From positions 52,437,134 to 52,501,133 of the forward strand of contig CM019717.1 in assembly GCA_009760885.1 (NCBI GenBank): a stretch of DNA of 64,000 bases. Reading direction: 5' to 3'. This document shows, in pieces, positions 10,739 to 21,467 of this stretch (the first letter of the stretch is position 1; every line of letters starts with the position of its first letter). Under the pieces are notes generated by a model, which saw nothing but the letters and a program-made list of their open reading frames with translations, ran no database searches and was not told the DNA's origin. The DNA comes from Achatina immaculata. Its lineage: Eukaryota; Mollusca; Gastropoda; Stylommatophora; Achatinidae. The translations under genes and the position numbers were made by a program.

Positions 10739-13700
10739 TCGCTGGGGTCACTGACGCCATGCACTGGCCCAGATTTTGAGGACCACGATGCTGCTTTTGT
10801 CAGATTCCTGTCTGTATAGAGCTTCCCAGGTCCTCTGATATATCTGGGGGGGTCATATCAGGGCACACAAACTGCCGTGCCACATCAAGGCCCATGCACC
10901 CAGTGGCAGTATATTTGAGATTTTATGGCAGTATAATAGGTTAGCAGGGTAGGGTTATCCCCTATCAAAGGAGAAGTAAGATGCCTCCTTACCTCCATTA
11001 GTCTATGGGACACCCTTGGGCAAGGTGGATTAACCATATAGCCCCCCGATCAGGGTGACATGAAACCATGGGAACAGGTGGTGGGTGGAATGGGAGAGCA
11101 GCTGATAGATAATGTTGGTTATGGTCACCATTCTATGATGGTAGGCAGATGATCTCAACGTAGGGACAATGGCTACGATCACTGACTAGTACAGTCACTG
11201 CCTGGAAGGAAGGAAAGCAATGGTAAACTATCTTCTGGAAATATACCAAGAAACCCAAACACAACATGGAAGGTCAGATAGGAAAAAGATCTGGTGGTGA
11301 GTCCCCCAGGCCAGATAGATCTAATTTAAACACTGGGGAAGAGTGTGAGACAGAGGTCAGTACTAGTAATTGTGATGATGGACAAAAATCCTGACGGTGT
11401 TACTAAGGAAAACCCGTGCATCAAACTAAAAAGAAAAATAAGAGTAAGAACATGGAATATAAGAATGGTAAAGTATGAGGGAAAGTATCAAATAATAAGT
11501 GACGAGATGAAAAGAATGGGGATGCACATTTTTGGAATCTGCAAACATTGATAGAAAGGATCAGGACACTTCAAGAGTGAGAATGATATCTTTATATACT
11601 CTGGTGGAGAATCAGGAGGAAAGAATGGAGTGGCCTTTTACTTGGACAAATCAACATCAAAAGCATTACTAGGTTACAATCCAGTAAGTGATAGAATCCT
11701 CACTATCAAACTTAAAGGCATGCCTAGAAATGTAACAATTATCCAGACATATGCACTAACATCAGCAGCAAAAGAGGAGGAAGTAGAAGACTTTTTATAA
11801 CACACTGCAAACGACGATAGACCAGGTAGGAAAAAATTATATTGTACTAATAATGGGCGATTTCAATGCAAAGATTAGTACAGAAAGAGCAGAAGATGAA
11901 AGATATGCTTTGGGAAAATTTAGTATAGGACATAGAAATGAGGCAGGTGACAATCTAATGGCATTTTGGATGGAAAATGAGCTAATGGTCACTAACACAC
12001 TATTTTAACAACATCCAAGACTTTACACATGGACATAACCTGATGGGAAAACCATGAATCAAATAGATTACATTTTAGTGCAAAGAAGGTGGAGATCGAG
12101 TATAACAGTAAAAACTTTACCAGGTGGTGATTGTGACATGGACCATGAGTTATTAATAGCAGACATGAAGATAAAGATAAAAAAGACAGGGGATCAAGAC
12201 CACTCCGCTTTGATCTTACAAAATGCCAGAACAGTATGGTATAAGAGTGAAGAATCGTTTCGAAATCCTAATGGCTGTACAAGAGGAGATGACACCAGAT
12301 GAATTAGCTACGCAGGCTAGAGATATCTTAATAACTACAGCTAAAGACATGGTTCCAGTAAAGAAAACACAATGGATAGATTACACCAGGCACACTAGAA
12401 CTAATAAAACAATATAGAGAAATGAAGATGAAAGGGAAAGTGACAAACAACAACAAAGAGGAATATAAATCTGTAACCAAAGAAGTAAGAAGAAACATAA
12501 GAAAAGAAAAAAAAAACAATACATACAAGATTGTTGTGAAAGAATAGAAGGACATCAGAAGTGTGGAAGAGATAGTGAAATGTTTTAAAAAATGAAGACA
12601 TTGACAAAAAATGTCATACCTAAGCTAAATGTAATTTGTGACAAGATGGGGAATACCTTGACAGAGACAGAGAAAATTCTAGAAAGATGGAAGGAATATT
12701 GCAGAGGAATGTATGAAAGTGATAGCAGAAATCAACCGCGTGAATTATTATTGGAGGAGAAAGAACCCGAACTGACAATTGAAGATGTATTATGGGCAAT
12801 AAAGAATCTGAAAAATGGTAAATCACCAGGATGTGATGAGATAACAGCTGAACTCAGTAAGGCAGGAGGAAATGAATGTGCAACAATCTGTCATGCAGTA
12901 TGTAAAAAGATTTTGCATTCAGGTATTTGGCCAAAAGAATGGAGAAGAACTGTATTCATACCACTGCCAAAAAAAATTGGTAACCTGAAATTATGCACAA
13001 ACTACAGAACTGGTTCCCTGATTAGTCATGCCAGTAAAATTCTGTTAAAATCCATAATGGGTAGACTTCATAAGAAACTAGAAGAAGTCAATATGTTCCA
13101 AACTGTTTTCAGGCAAGGAAGAGGATCAAGAGATCATATATTCAATAAAGGATTAATAATAGAGAAATGCAGAGAATTTAATGTGAATCTATATTTATCT
13201 TTTATAGATCATTCAAAGGCATTTGATTGTGTACAACATCAGAAACTTTGGGAAATAATGGAAAAAATGGAATTTTCAACACATTTGATACAATTAACAT
13301 CACTGCTGTATCTAGACCAACAGACAGCAGTGAGTATAAATGGTGAAACAACAACTTGGTTTGACATAAAACAAGGGGTCCGTCAGAGGTGCATATTGTC
13401 GCCTTACTTATTTAACTTGTATACTGAAAATATAATGAGGAATATTAGAGAAGATGTAGACAAAGATATGGTGTCTTAAAAATTGAAGGTTATGAAATAC
13501 CAGAGATTAGATATGCTGATAACATAGTATTACTGTCCACAACACAAAAAGGAATGGAAAAACTACTTATGTCAGTCCGTAATAATAGTGAAGAGCAAAA
13601 CCTCTATCTTAATGCGAAGAAAACTAAACAGATGACAACTGACAAAACAAATAAGGCAGCTGAAATATGTATTAATGAGGAAAAATTGGAAGAGGTGGAG

Positions 13701-14236
13701 AGTTTTGAATATCTTGGATCATTACTAATTAATAATGGAGATACATTGAGGGAAATTAAAAGGAGCACATCATTCGCTCTTCAGAAAGTAAAACAACTAA
13801 AGAATCTGTGGACAGGAACAGACAGAACCACAAAAATAAGATTTTTAAGGGCATGCATCTTTCCCATTGTAACATATGCCTTTGAATGTAAATGCTACAG
13901 AAGAGTTCTTCAAATATCATGGACATGAAAAAGAACAAATATATCCATACTACAAGAACTTAATATTGAAGAAGGTTGGCTAGTAAAAAGGATTAAACAG
14001 AGAAAACTTAAATATTTTGGACACATTAAACGTCGTGACAATCTAGAGAAGACTGTCTTGGAAGGGTACATAATGAGAAAAAAAAAGAGAAATACGAAGG
14101 CAAAAGTGGCTGCAAGACATCGTTGATAATCTACAAATGGATGCATCAGCAGCAGGGCATCTTGCTTACTACAAAGAGACCTACAGGAAAGCTGTTAGGG
14201 AGTCAAAGTTCTGCAAGGGACATGCAAATAACTGCC
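10739..14236 (+). mobile_element. LINE family A, near full-length copy (A3)
   Basis: The longest family A copy. About 600 bp of GC-richer 5' leader (10739-11340) precedes an endonuclease (from about 11430: VRTWNIRMVKYEGKYQIISD, later PRNVTIIQTYA) broken by several stops. Next come the linker and reverse transcriptase: a 295-residue frame at 12592-13479 carries KSPGCDEITAEL, FRQGRGSRDHIF, HSKAFDCVQHQKLW and RQRCILSPYLFNLYTENIMR. The catalytic box at about 13512 reads YADN instead of YADD. The C-terminal tail is frameshifted and the copy ends near 14232 without the usual (GAAT)n. Inactive. Occupies the intron between ariadne exons 10009 and 15847. Confidence 0.92.
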
Positions 14237-14669
14237 ATACTGGCAGTTTAAAATTATGAACCCAACTAAATTGAAAAACCATAAGACTAGTTACTGTATT
14301 TAAATTTTTCCTTAAAAAAAATGTTATAAAGGCTTTTGGTAGGTTAAGAGTTGATGACTGTTTTCATCAGTATTAAAACTTCATTGTAATGAAAAGATGG
14401 AGGACATGTGTTGCAGATCCCATAAAAAATTGTAGATATGTGAAACATGAAATGTTAGTGACATGCAAGTTCACGTAGGTGAATACATAAGCATAGTAAT
14501 TATTCTCAGACAAGAGTATGTGTTGTGGAACTCACTTTCGTAAAGTTTCTGAATGTGCAGGCATGTACCATGGAAACTGATATCAGAAGTAAGATTGAAA
14601 TATTTACAGTGATCTTCTTACATCTTACATAATTCCTGTGCTGCTAAACATCACATAGGGCCCGCATGG
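14237..14669. other. Ariadne intron, nothing recognised
   Basis: AT-rich sequence with no recognised elements. Confidence 0.6.
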
Positions 14670-15335
14670 TAGTTCACCAAGTTTTCCTGTCCTCTGCAAG
14701 TTTTTCAATCTCATCAAGGGATGTTATGCCCACTGAACTGGCCTCTCTTAACAATGTCCTCTTTAGAGTTTCATATAGTTGACCTCTTTTTCTTTGACCT
14801 GTTGTGTTCCACTTGATACCTTGTTTGGTGATCCTCTGATTGTTTCTTCTCATCACATGACCGACACATGTCCATCTTCTTTTTCAGATCACCCATGAGA
14901 CAGGTTGTTGTTTGCTCATCTGCCTTATCTCTGTGTTGTTCTTGAATTCGTTCTGCTTTATACTGATTTATTTTCCTTAGGCATTTGTTTTAGAAAGAGT
15001 CTAATTTCTTGTCTATTTCTTTAGTTGTTTTCCAGCTTTCATATACATAAATGAGGGTAGATATTACATTTTAATTGAATAATCTTAACTTAGTTTTTGT
15101 GCTTATAACTTTTGAATACAATATGTTTTTAAGATTCTTGAAGGTTAATGCTGCTTTTGCAATTCTAACTTCCTTTCTGGTGTCACCATCCTGGTCTATG
15201 TAGCTGCCGAGATATGCAAATTGATTTACTTCTTCAATAGCTTTTCCTTCGTAGTTAATGAGAAGCTTTGTTATTTTTGTTTTATCCTTGTTAGTTTCAA
15301 GTCCTATTTTACTAGTCATTGAAGACAGGGTGTCT
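14670..15335 (-). mobile_element. LINE family B 3' half
   Basis: Minus strand, two frames. 15071-15319 reads KIGLETNKDKTKITKLLINY and EEVNQFAYLGSYIDQDGDTR. 14674-14856 reads the C-terminal RRNNQRITKQGIKWNTTGQR and EKLAEDRKTWW. It represents the RT thumb and tail of the family seen at 9196-9850; the interval between the frames (14857-15070) is frameshifted. Confidence 0.85.
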
Positions 15336-15846
15336 GTTTTTTTCTTGCATTGATTTCACATTGTCACTGATAAGAGTTAATTTTATGGTGATGGAAGTAA
15401 TTTTAAAAAATACATCAGTATTGAGATCTTCTTTGTATTTATATTGCAGCATTGTTTTTTTTTTAATAAACAAGCCTAGACTTGTGTTCACACTCTCAAT
15501 GGTTCATAGACCAACAAACTTAGGCTTATGTTCACAGACTGTTCACAGAATGGTTCATAGACTAACAAACTGAAACTTATGTTCACAGATTCTCAGTGGT
15601 TCATAGATCAGAACCTTTGTTGTGAAATAATTTGAACTTTAACATAATACAGTTTTGAGAACTAGTTTTCTTGTAAAATCATGTGACTGGAGATTTGAAA
15701 GCTACTTTGCGCTGTACTTAAAAAGTTAGTTCATCTTTTAAATTAGATTACATGCAGATCTTTCATACAGATGTGTTGCTTTCAGAAATTTTGTATCTTG
15801 TCATATAACAGCTTCAGGTCTGACTTTTAGTTTTGTCTTCTTCCAG
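15336..15846. other. Ariadne intron with a short imperfect repeat
   Basis: At 15480-15615 a unit of about 55 bp containing GGTTCATAGAC, CAACAAACT and TTATGTTCACAGA recurs about 2.5 times. The rest is AT-rich up to acceptor TCTTCTTCCAG. Confidence 0.6.
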
Positions 15847-15904
15847 GTACAATTGTAACCGATACAACGAAGAAGATGCCAAGAAAGCTAGAGATAGTCA
15901 AGAG
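15847..15904 (+). CDS. ARIH1: Ariadne-1 RBR E3 ubiquitin ligase, start of Ariadne domain
   Basis: A 58-nt exon with acceptor CTTCTTCCAG and donor CAAGAG|gtaaat. Its first G completes the tryptophan of the RING2 exon; it then reads YNCNRYNEEDAKKARDSQE, the conserved entry to the Ariadne domain (ARIH1 has YNCNRYNEDDAK at this point). It ends in phase 0. The 3' edge of this exon with its donor is the seed of the minisatellite that follows at once. In ARIH1 the protein would continue RSRAALQRYLFYCNRY; no such sequence follows in the window. Confidence 0.95.
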
Positions 15905-16098
15905 GTAAATATATGTCATGTTAACTAGAGATAGTCGAGAGGTAAATATATGTCATGTTAACTAGAGATAATCGAGAGATAAATATATGTCATGTTAACT
16001 AGAGATAGTCGAGAGGTAAATATACTGTAGATTAACTATAGGTAGACAAGAGATAAACGTATTGCAGATTGACCACAAATACCCAAGAGGTAAATATA
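15884..16098 (+). repeat. Minisatellite derived from an exon edge and splice donor, left block
   Basis: The unit is about 37 bp: CTAGAGATAGTCAAGAG followed by GTAAATATATGTCATGTTAA. The first unit is the last 17 nt of the ariadne exon plus 20 nt of its intron. Five to six copies follow with increasing divergence. Most keep an AGAG|GTAAAT donor-like site. The array is interrupted at 16099 by a LINE and then a mariner, and resumes at 18053. Confidence 0.9.
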
Positions 16099-16732
16099 CA
16101 TTCATTGATTCATTCATTTGCATGTCCCTTGCAGAACTTTGCTTCCCTAACAGCACTCCTGTAGGCCTCTCAGTTGTGAGCAAGATGGCCTACTGCTGAT
16201 GCATCCATTTGCAGATCATTGATGTCTTGCAGCCATCTTCGCTTTGATCTTCCTCTCTTTCTTTTTCCCATTATGTACCCTTCCAAGACGGTCTTCTCTA
16301 GATTATCATGACATTTAATATGTCCAGAATATTTAAGTTTTCTTTCTTTAATCGTCTTTACTAGCCAGCCTTCTTCAATATTAAGTTCTTGTAGTATGGA
16401 AATATTTGTTCTTTTTTGTGTCCATGATATTTGAAGAACTCTTCTGTAGCATTTACATTCAAAGGCATTTATGTGTTTCTCAGCTGTTTTGTTAAGTATC
16501 CAGGTCTAATAGGCATATGTTGTGATGGGAAAGATGCATGCCCTTAAAAATCTTATTTTTGTAGCTCTGTCTGTTCCTCGCCACAAATTCTTTAGTTGTT
16601 TTACTTTCTGAAGAGCGATAGATGTTCTCCATTTAATTTCCCTCATTATGTCTCCATTATTAGTTAGCTGTGATCCAAGATATTCAAAACTCCACTTCTT
16701 CCAGTTTTTCCTCATGGATATATATATCAGCT
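16099..16732 (-). mobile_element. LINE family A 3' fragment (A4) with TSD
   Basis: Begins with the reversed (GAAT)n tail and contains the C-terminal tail and part of the RT thumb (the minus frame at 16506-16754 includes SFEYLGSQLTNNGDIMREIK). It is flanked by TSD GTAAATATA (16090-16098 and 16733-16741), which is minisatellite sequence, so it inserted after the array had formed. Confidence 0.92.
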
Positions 16733-16741
16733 GTAAATATA

Positions 16742-18050
16742 CAAAGTCTGACAATTAAGTAATGAGACTAATTCCATTAAAAAGTAAAATAAACAGTTGA
16801 AGATATGGCCTGTATTTTATTCAAAGTAAGCCCCTTGTGCATTGATACAGCGAGTGGCACGATCTAACAAACACTTGAACGAACTCTACAGTTCTTCTGT
16901 TGGTATGGCTCTTAAACTCGATGTTACGGCCCTTTGGATGTCATCAGTATTGTCAAAGAAGCATCCTTTCAGTCATAACTTTAATTTTGGAAATATAAAG
17001 TAATCGCATGAAGACAAATCTTGAGAATAGGGTGGATGGTTGAGAACACACACTTGTTTTTTTGGCCAAAAATTTCTGTACAAGTACCGCCTGGTGAGCT
17101 GGTGCATTATTATGAAGAAGGAAAAAAATGCCAGGTGTTGAATAGTCAGCTCGGACTCAGAGAATCTTTTTCAATAGGCGTTTCAAAATACTTAAATAAA
17201 CTTTGGCGGTGACAGTCTGTCTCTCTGGAATAAATTCTTTGTGAATAACTCCTTTGCTGTCATAGAAGCACACCAGCATTGTCTTCACTTTCGACTTTTG
17301 AAGATGAAATTTTTTGCCTTTTGATGATGATGATGATACTTTCCACTGAGCACTTTGGCATTAGTTATGGGGTCATAGAGGAAAATCCATGTTTCATCCT
17401 CTGCAACAATCAAATTTAAGAAATGTTTATTTCTGCGACACGTTTTGATGATGTCTTTTGAGTACTCAACACGCTAATGTTTTTGGTCATCAGACAATGA
17501 ATGTGGTACAGACCGGCAAGCAACTTTTTTTCTTGCCCAAATCTTCCACTAAAATTTTACAAATGGTATCTCAGTTAACACCAAATTCATCTGCCATTAT
17601 CCTTACAGTCAAACAACGATCTTGTATCCGTTCTCTGACTTTTGCGATGAGTCATCATTACAAATAGAAATTGGGCGTCCATATCTAATTGCATTTGTAA
17701 TCGTTTCCACACCACTTTTGAATCATGAATACCACCTGAATATCTGTGAATGAATAAACAATTATCCCCATAAACTTGTCGCATCAATTCAACTATCTCA
17801 TTGGCGCTTTTTCCTAGTTTTACACAGAATTTAATGTTAGCTTTTTGCTCCATGCTGATTACATGACAGTGCACCTCTAACTAGATCAACAAAATGGTGG
17901 CTTGTTTGTCATCTGCTTATCTGGCGGCACTGAAAAGTTGCCAGATCATAGATGAAGGTTGCCTCTTTGGATTCCATGCTTTTCTTCATAGACGGCATTT
18001 TTGTCTTGGGTGTAATAAAATCAGTCTCATTACTTAATTGTCTGACCTTG
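16742..18050 (-). mobile_element. Mariner transposon, 1309 bp, both TIRs and TA target
   Basis: The terminal repeats CAAAGTCTGACAATTAAGTA and (reverse strand) CAAGGTCAGACAATTAAGTA are near perfect and flanked by TA (16740-16741 and 18051-18052). The minus strand carries a decayed mariner transposase: the N-terminal helix-turn-helix region is at 17587-17874 (MEQKANIKFCVKLGKSANEI). Several frames downstream match the copy at 26077-29148. Stops show it is non-autonomous now. It landed in the TA of the right-hand TSD of LINE A4. Confidence 0.95.
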
Positions 18051-18052
18051 TA

Positions 18053-18345
18053 TGTCAACTAGATATAGTCAAGAGATAAATATGTCAAGTTAATTAGAGA
18101 TAATCAAGAGGTAAATATATTGCAGATTAACTATAGGCAGTCAAGAGGTAAATGTATTGCAGATTAACTATAGATAGTCAAGAGGTAAATGTATTTCAAG
18201 TTAATTTGAGAAGTAGACGTATTACAAGTTAACTAGAGATAATCAAGAGTAAATATATTTCAAGTTAACAGATGGTTAAGTGACAAGATATATATTGCAA
18301 GTTAACTAGAGATAGTAAGAGGTTATATATGCAAGTTATCAAGTA
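18053..18345 (+). repeat. Minisatellite derived from an exon edge and splice donor, right block
   Basis: Continuation of the array at 15884-16098, about eight more diverged units (AACTAGAGATAATCAAGAGG, TAAATATATTGCAGATTAAC variants). Some units have lost the GT. A relic occurs again near 18875-18910 (GAAGAGGTAAATGTGTTAA). Confidence 0.85.
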
Positions 18346-18408
18346 CTCTGCTTGTGTAGGCACACTCTTATCTATATATATATATATGTATTTGCCTTTT
18401 ATCTTAAG

Positions 18409-18435
18409 AAAAACAATCAGTCCATCATATTTGAG
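18409..18435 (+). CDS. ARIH1: Ariadne-1 27-nt microexon in Ariadne domain
   Basis: AAAAACAATCAGTCCATCAT plus ATTTGAG between acceptor TTTTATCTTAAG and donor gtaagt. It encodes KNNQSIIFE, which matches ARIH1 (YLKKNNQSIIFENNQ). Both ends are phase 0. It is too short for ordinary gene finding. About 80 residues of the Ariadne domain expected between this and the exon at 15847 are not visible. The next expected residues (NNQADLEN) are also not seen; the gap at 19069-19168 or sequence outside the window could hold them. Confidence 0.85.
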
Positions 18436-18439
18436 GTAA

Positions 18440-18872
18440 GTATTTGGCTATGTTTGACAAACGACAAAGAAAGATGAACAACAATTGCAGATTTTTTAGA
18501 ACAAAATCCTAAGAAGAATCTTTGGGCTCATAAAGAACACCAACAGTGGAGAATGGAGACATAGAAAGAACACTGAACTGAACAGCTTATTTAAATCCCA
18601 ACAAATTATAAATGTCTTGCAACTGAACAGGCTGTGCTGGCTGGGGCATGTAGAAAGAATGGAAGAGAACAGACAAATGAAAATGATGTGTGCACAAGAG
18701 ATGAGGGGAACAAGACCAAGGGGTAGACCAAGACAGAGATGGAAAGACAACATAGAAGAGGATATAAAAGAAATTGGTGTCACCAACCAGAGAGAGAAGA
18801 TTAGGAATAGAGAGGAATGGAGGCAAACTTTATCTGCAGCATTGAGCCTTAATGGCCCAGAAAGCTGAAGAA
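18440..18872 (+). mobile_element. LINE 3' end fragment
   Basis: Reads KNTNSGEWRHRKNTELNSLF, then LNRLCWLGHVERMEENRQMK and RPRGRPRQRWKDNIEEDI, EWRQTLSAALSLNGPES. This is the C-terminal WLGHVERM...GRPRxRW tail of a non-LTR retroelement protein, different from families A-D. It is 5'-truncated and starts just after the ariadne microexon. Confidence 0.85.
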
Positions 18873-19068
18873 GAAGTTAACAAGAGACAGAGAAGAGGTA
18901 AATGTGTTAATCAGAATTAATTGTAAATTGAATTGAAAGTTGCAATTTTCCATATGACTAGAACCTCACAACATCAACTGAGGTTATGTTTAAATCTTTT
19001 ATGTTCATTATTCCAAGCAAGATTTTTCTTCTGTTCTCCTTTTCCCTGATATTAACCCCACTCCACTG

Positions 19069-19168
19069 NNNNNNNNNNNNNNNNNNNNNNNNNNNNNNNN
19101 NNNNNNNNNNNNNNNNNNNNNNNNNNNNNNNNNNNNNNNNNNNNNNNNNNNNNNNNNNNNNNNNNNNN
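19069..19168. other. Assembly gap (100 N)
   Basis: Exactly 100 unknown bases, a conventional gap size; the true distance is unknown. Missing ariadne exons could fall here. Confidence 1.
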
Positions 19169-19257
19169 AAGAAATGTTCATGGGCTGATATTTTCCTATC
19201 TTTTACGAAATGTTAATACTACATTTCATACTTAGTTCTACTTTATATAATCATCTA

Positions 19258-19400
19258 GTGAATGAATGAATAAATGAATGATCTTTATTTTAAGAGGTTT
19301 AAAAAATGGGCTCGCAGGCCCGACTTACATTCTGCTCTTTTTCAATCCATCTTTCATTCTTCCCACACACTCGATTTAATAAAGTATATAACATTATATA
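19258..19400 (-). mobile_element. LINE family F 3' end
   Basis: Reversed (GAAT)n tail, then the reverse complement of ...AATAAAGAT and the GGGCCTGCGAGCCC region. It matches the 3' end of the plus-strand copy at 26890-27510 (GGGCCTGCGTGCCC, AATAAAGATTATTCATTC). Confidence 0.75.
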
Positions 19401-19562
19401 CATATATAAACGCACGCACACATATGTATATATATATACAATGTATATGTTCTTGTATAATAATGAAAGATGAAACTATATTAAATATAAGTATACAGAT
19501 TATATTAAAATTATATAAGAATGTAAGATAAAAATATTACATACACAAATACAGGATAATGA
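19401..19562. other. AT-rich spacer
   Basis: TA-rich dinucleotide stretches with no recognised feature. Confidence 0.5.
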
Positions 19563-20362
19563 ACTACGTAAGAGGTAGAACATTTTTATAACACACTGCA
19601 GACGACAATGGACCAGGTACGGAAAAATGATATTGTATTTATAATGGGTGATTTTAATGCAAAAATTGGTACAGAAAGAGCAGAAGATGAAGGACATGTT
19701 GTAGGGAAATTTAGCGTAGGACACAGAAATGAGGCAGGTGACAATCTAATGGCGTTTTGTATGGAAAATGAGCTAATGATCGCTAACACACTTTTTAAAC
19801 AACATCCAAGAAGACTTTACACATGGACATCACCTGATGGAAAAACCAGGAATCAAATAGATTACATTTTAGTGCAGAGAAGGTGGAGGTCAAGCATAAC
19901 ATCAGCAAAAACTTTACCAGGTGCTTATTGTGACACGGACCATGAGTTATTAATAGCAGACATGAAGATAAAGATAAAAAAGATAGTTATGGGATCAAGA
20001 CCACTCCGCTTTGACCTTACAAATATACCAGAACAATACGGTATAGAAGTGAAGAACCGTTTCGAAATCCTGATGGCTGTACAGGAAGAGATGACACCAG
20101 ATGAATTGGCTACGCAGGCCAAAGATATCTTAGTAACAACAGCTAAAGACATGGTTCCAGTAAAGAAAACACAAAGGAATAGATGGATCACAGCAGGTAC
20201 ACTAGAACTGATAAAACAATGTAGAGAAATGAAGACACAATGGAGAGTGACAAACAACAACAAAGATAAATATAAAACTTGCTCACAACCGAGAGGCCTA
20301 CAGGAGTGCTGTTTGGGAGGCAAAGTTCCGCAAGGGACATGCAAAGGAATGAATGAAGAGGT
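19563..20362 (+). mobile_element. LINE family A with large internal deletion (A5)
   Basis: A long frame (19608-20444) covers the second half of the endonuclease: IVFIMGDFNAKIGTERAEDE, YTWTSPDGKTRNQIDYILVQ, SDH-like TDHELLIAD. These are GDFN and IDYI/DH motifs typical of apurinic-type endonucleases. At about 20278 it jumps from the linker directly to the last 75 bp of the family A 3' end (CTCACAACCGAGAGGCCTAC) and a GAATGAATGA tail. The whole reverse transcriptase is missing. 5'-truncated. Confidence 0.9.
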
Positions 20363-20705
20363 AACCGATCTAAGAAGACAGCGCACAGACACGCACAATA
20401 AAATAGACATACACACAAATACATTTTCAGTGGAGTTCTTCTGACATTCCACTCTAGCATATATATTAAGATAATTTGTAACAAGTTACAAGATCTAACA
20501 AATTATGGTTAGAATTATGTTCTTTTATAACAGAACTCGGTGGCTGGCCAGTCATGGTATGAGAGGCTAAGAGGTCTTAAGTCATCAGTCGTAATCCTAC
20601 AATCCATACTGCCTACAAAGCTGCACAGCCACCCAGCGACAGTGATCATATTCTCTTCTCTGTCTCACAATCTTCAGTTCAAACCTGACCCCGCGACGAT
20701 AATAA
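20363..20705. other. Intergenic, nothing recognised
   Basis: No coding or mobile sequence recognised. Confidence 0.55.
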
Positions 20706-20720
20706 AGAAATGCATGTAAA

Positions 20721-21000
20721 AAGGTAAAATTGCAGTTTCCGTGCCGTTTAGGCATATTGGGGATACGGTGTTAGGCCCGAATTTCATTGATCTTCGGTAC
20801 ATGAAAGAGTGATGTGTGCAGTATCACGCCTGGCTGCATTTACCTACCCAGATTTACCAGGTACCCATTTTTAGAGGCTTGATGGACCGCGGGGCTTGTG
20901 TGTGTGAGTGTGTACCGGGAAAAAATTCCCACTGCTGAGACCGAACCCTGTTCCACCAGATGAGTGAACTGAGCACCTAACCACTCAGCTAACTAGGCCA
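20721..21000 (-). mobile_element. tRNA-derived SINE, best copy, with TSD
   Basis: On the minus strand it opens with TTAGCTGAGTGGTTAGGTGC (A box) and GGGTTCGGTCTC (B box), giving a pol III promoter. The body has CTCTAAAAATGGGTACCTGG and CCAGGCGTGATACTG, and the tail ends CAATTTTACCTT. TSDs AGAAATGCATGTA (20706-20718) and AGAAATACATGTA (21005-21017) differ at one base. Other copies in the window are at 2206, 4948, 5428 and 59478. Confidence 0.92.
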
Positions 21001-21017
21001 GCAGAGAAATACATGTA

Positions 21018-21467
21018 GATAATAATATTTTTGGCTGTAAGCACGAGCTTCTATAATTATATTCACATACATATTCAGTCACTTCTGACCTCTGTATCTA
21101 GAGAGTTCAACTATCTCCTTATTTGGTGAAAACTCCTTGCTGAAAGGCAGTCTGCTCCTAAGATGAAGGCGTTTCTACTTGTAGTTTCTGATTATGCTAA
21201 AACAGGTTAACTGTCAAAAAATACACCTTGTTTCATCTCTTATCATAGACAGCGTGGAAGAATACCAAACAAAAGTAGTGAATTTAAAAGAGCTTTTTTT
21301 TACATGTAGCTCGTACACAGCGAAAAGATGTCGAACACAAAAATATTATGCGTTTTCTTTTAGAAATTTAACTCAGCAAAATGTTTTGTGAATCTGCATA
21401 AAGAATTAGTTAAGACTTGAAAGAAATTCAACAAAGTTATCTTTCATATACTTTTTCGCTTGTTTCT
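21018..21467. other. 3' flank of the GPCR gene
   Basis: AT-rich sequence with no coding potential recognised; likely includes the 3' UTR of the minus-strand receptor gene. Confidence 0.4.

Noticed and set aside
12592..13479. 295-residue host protein
   Set aside because: Reverse transcriptase of a LINE with KSPGCDEI, AFDCVQH and GCILSPYLF signatures; the neighbouring sequence is the rest of the element.
20980..21000. tRNA gene
   Set aside because: A and B boxes belong to a SINE with TSDs; no complete cloverleaf or acceptor stem.
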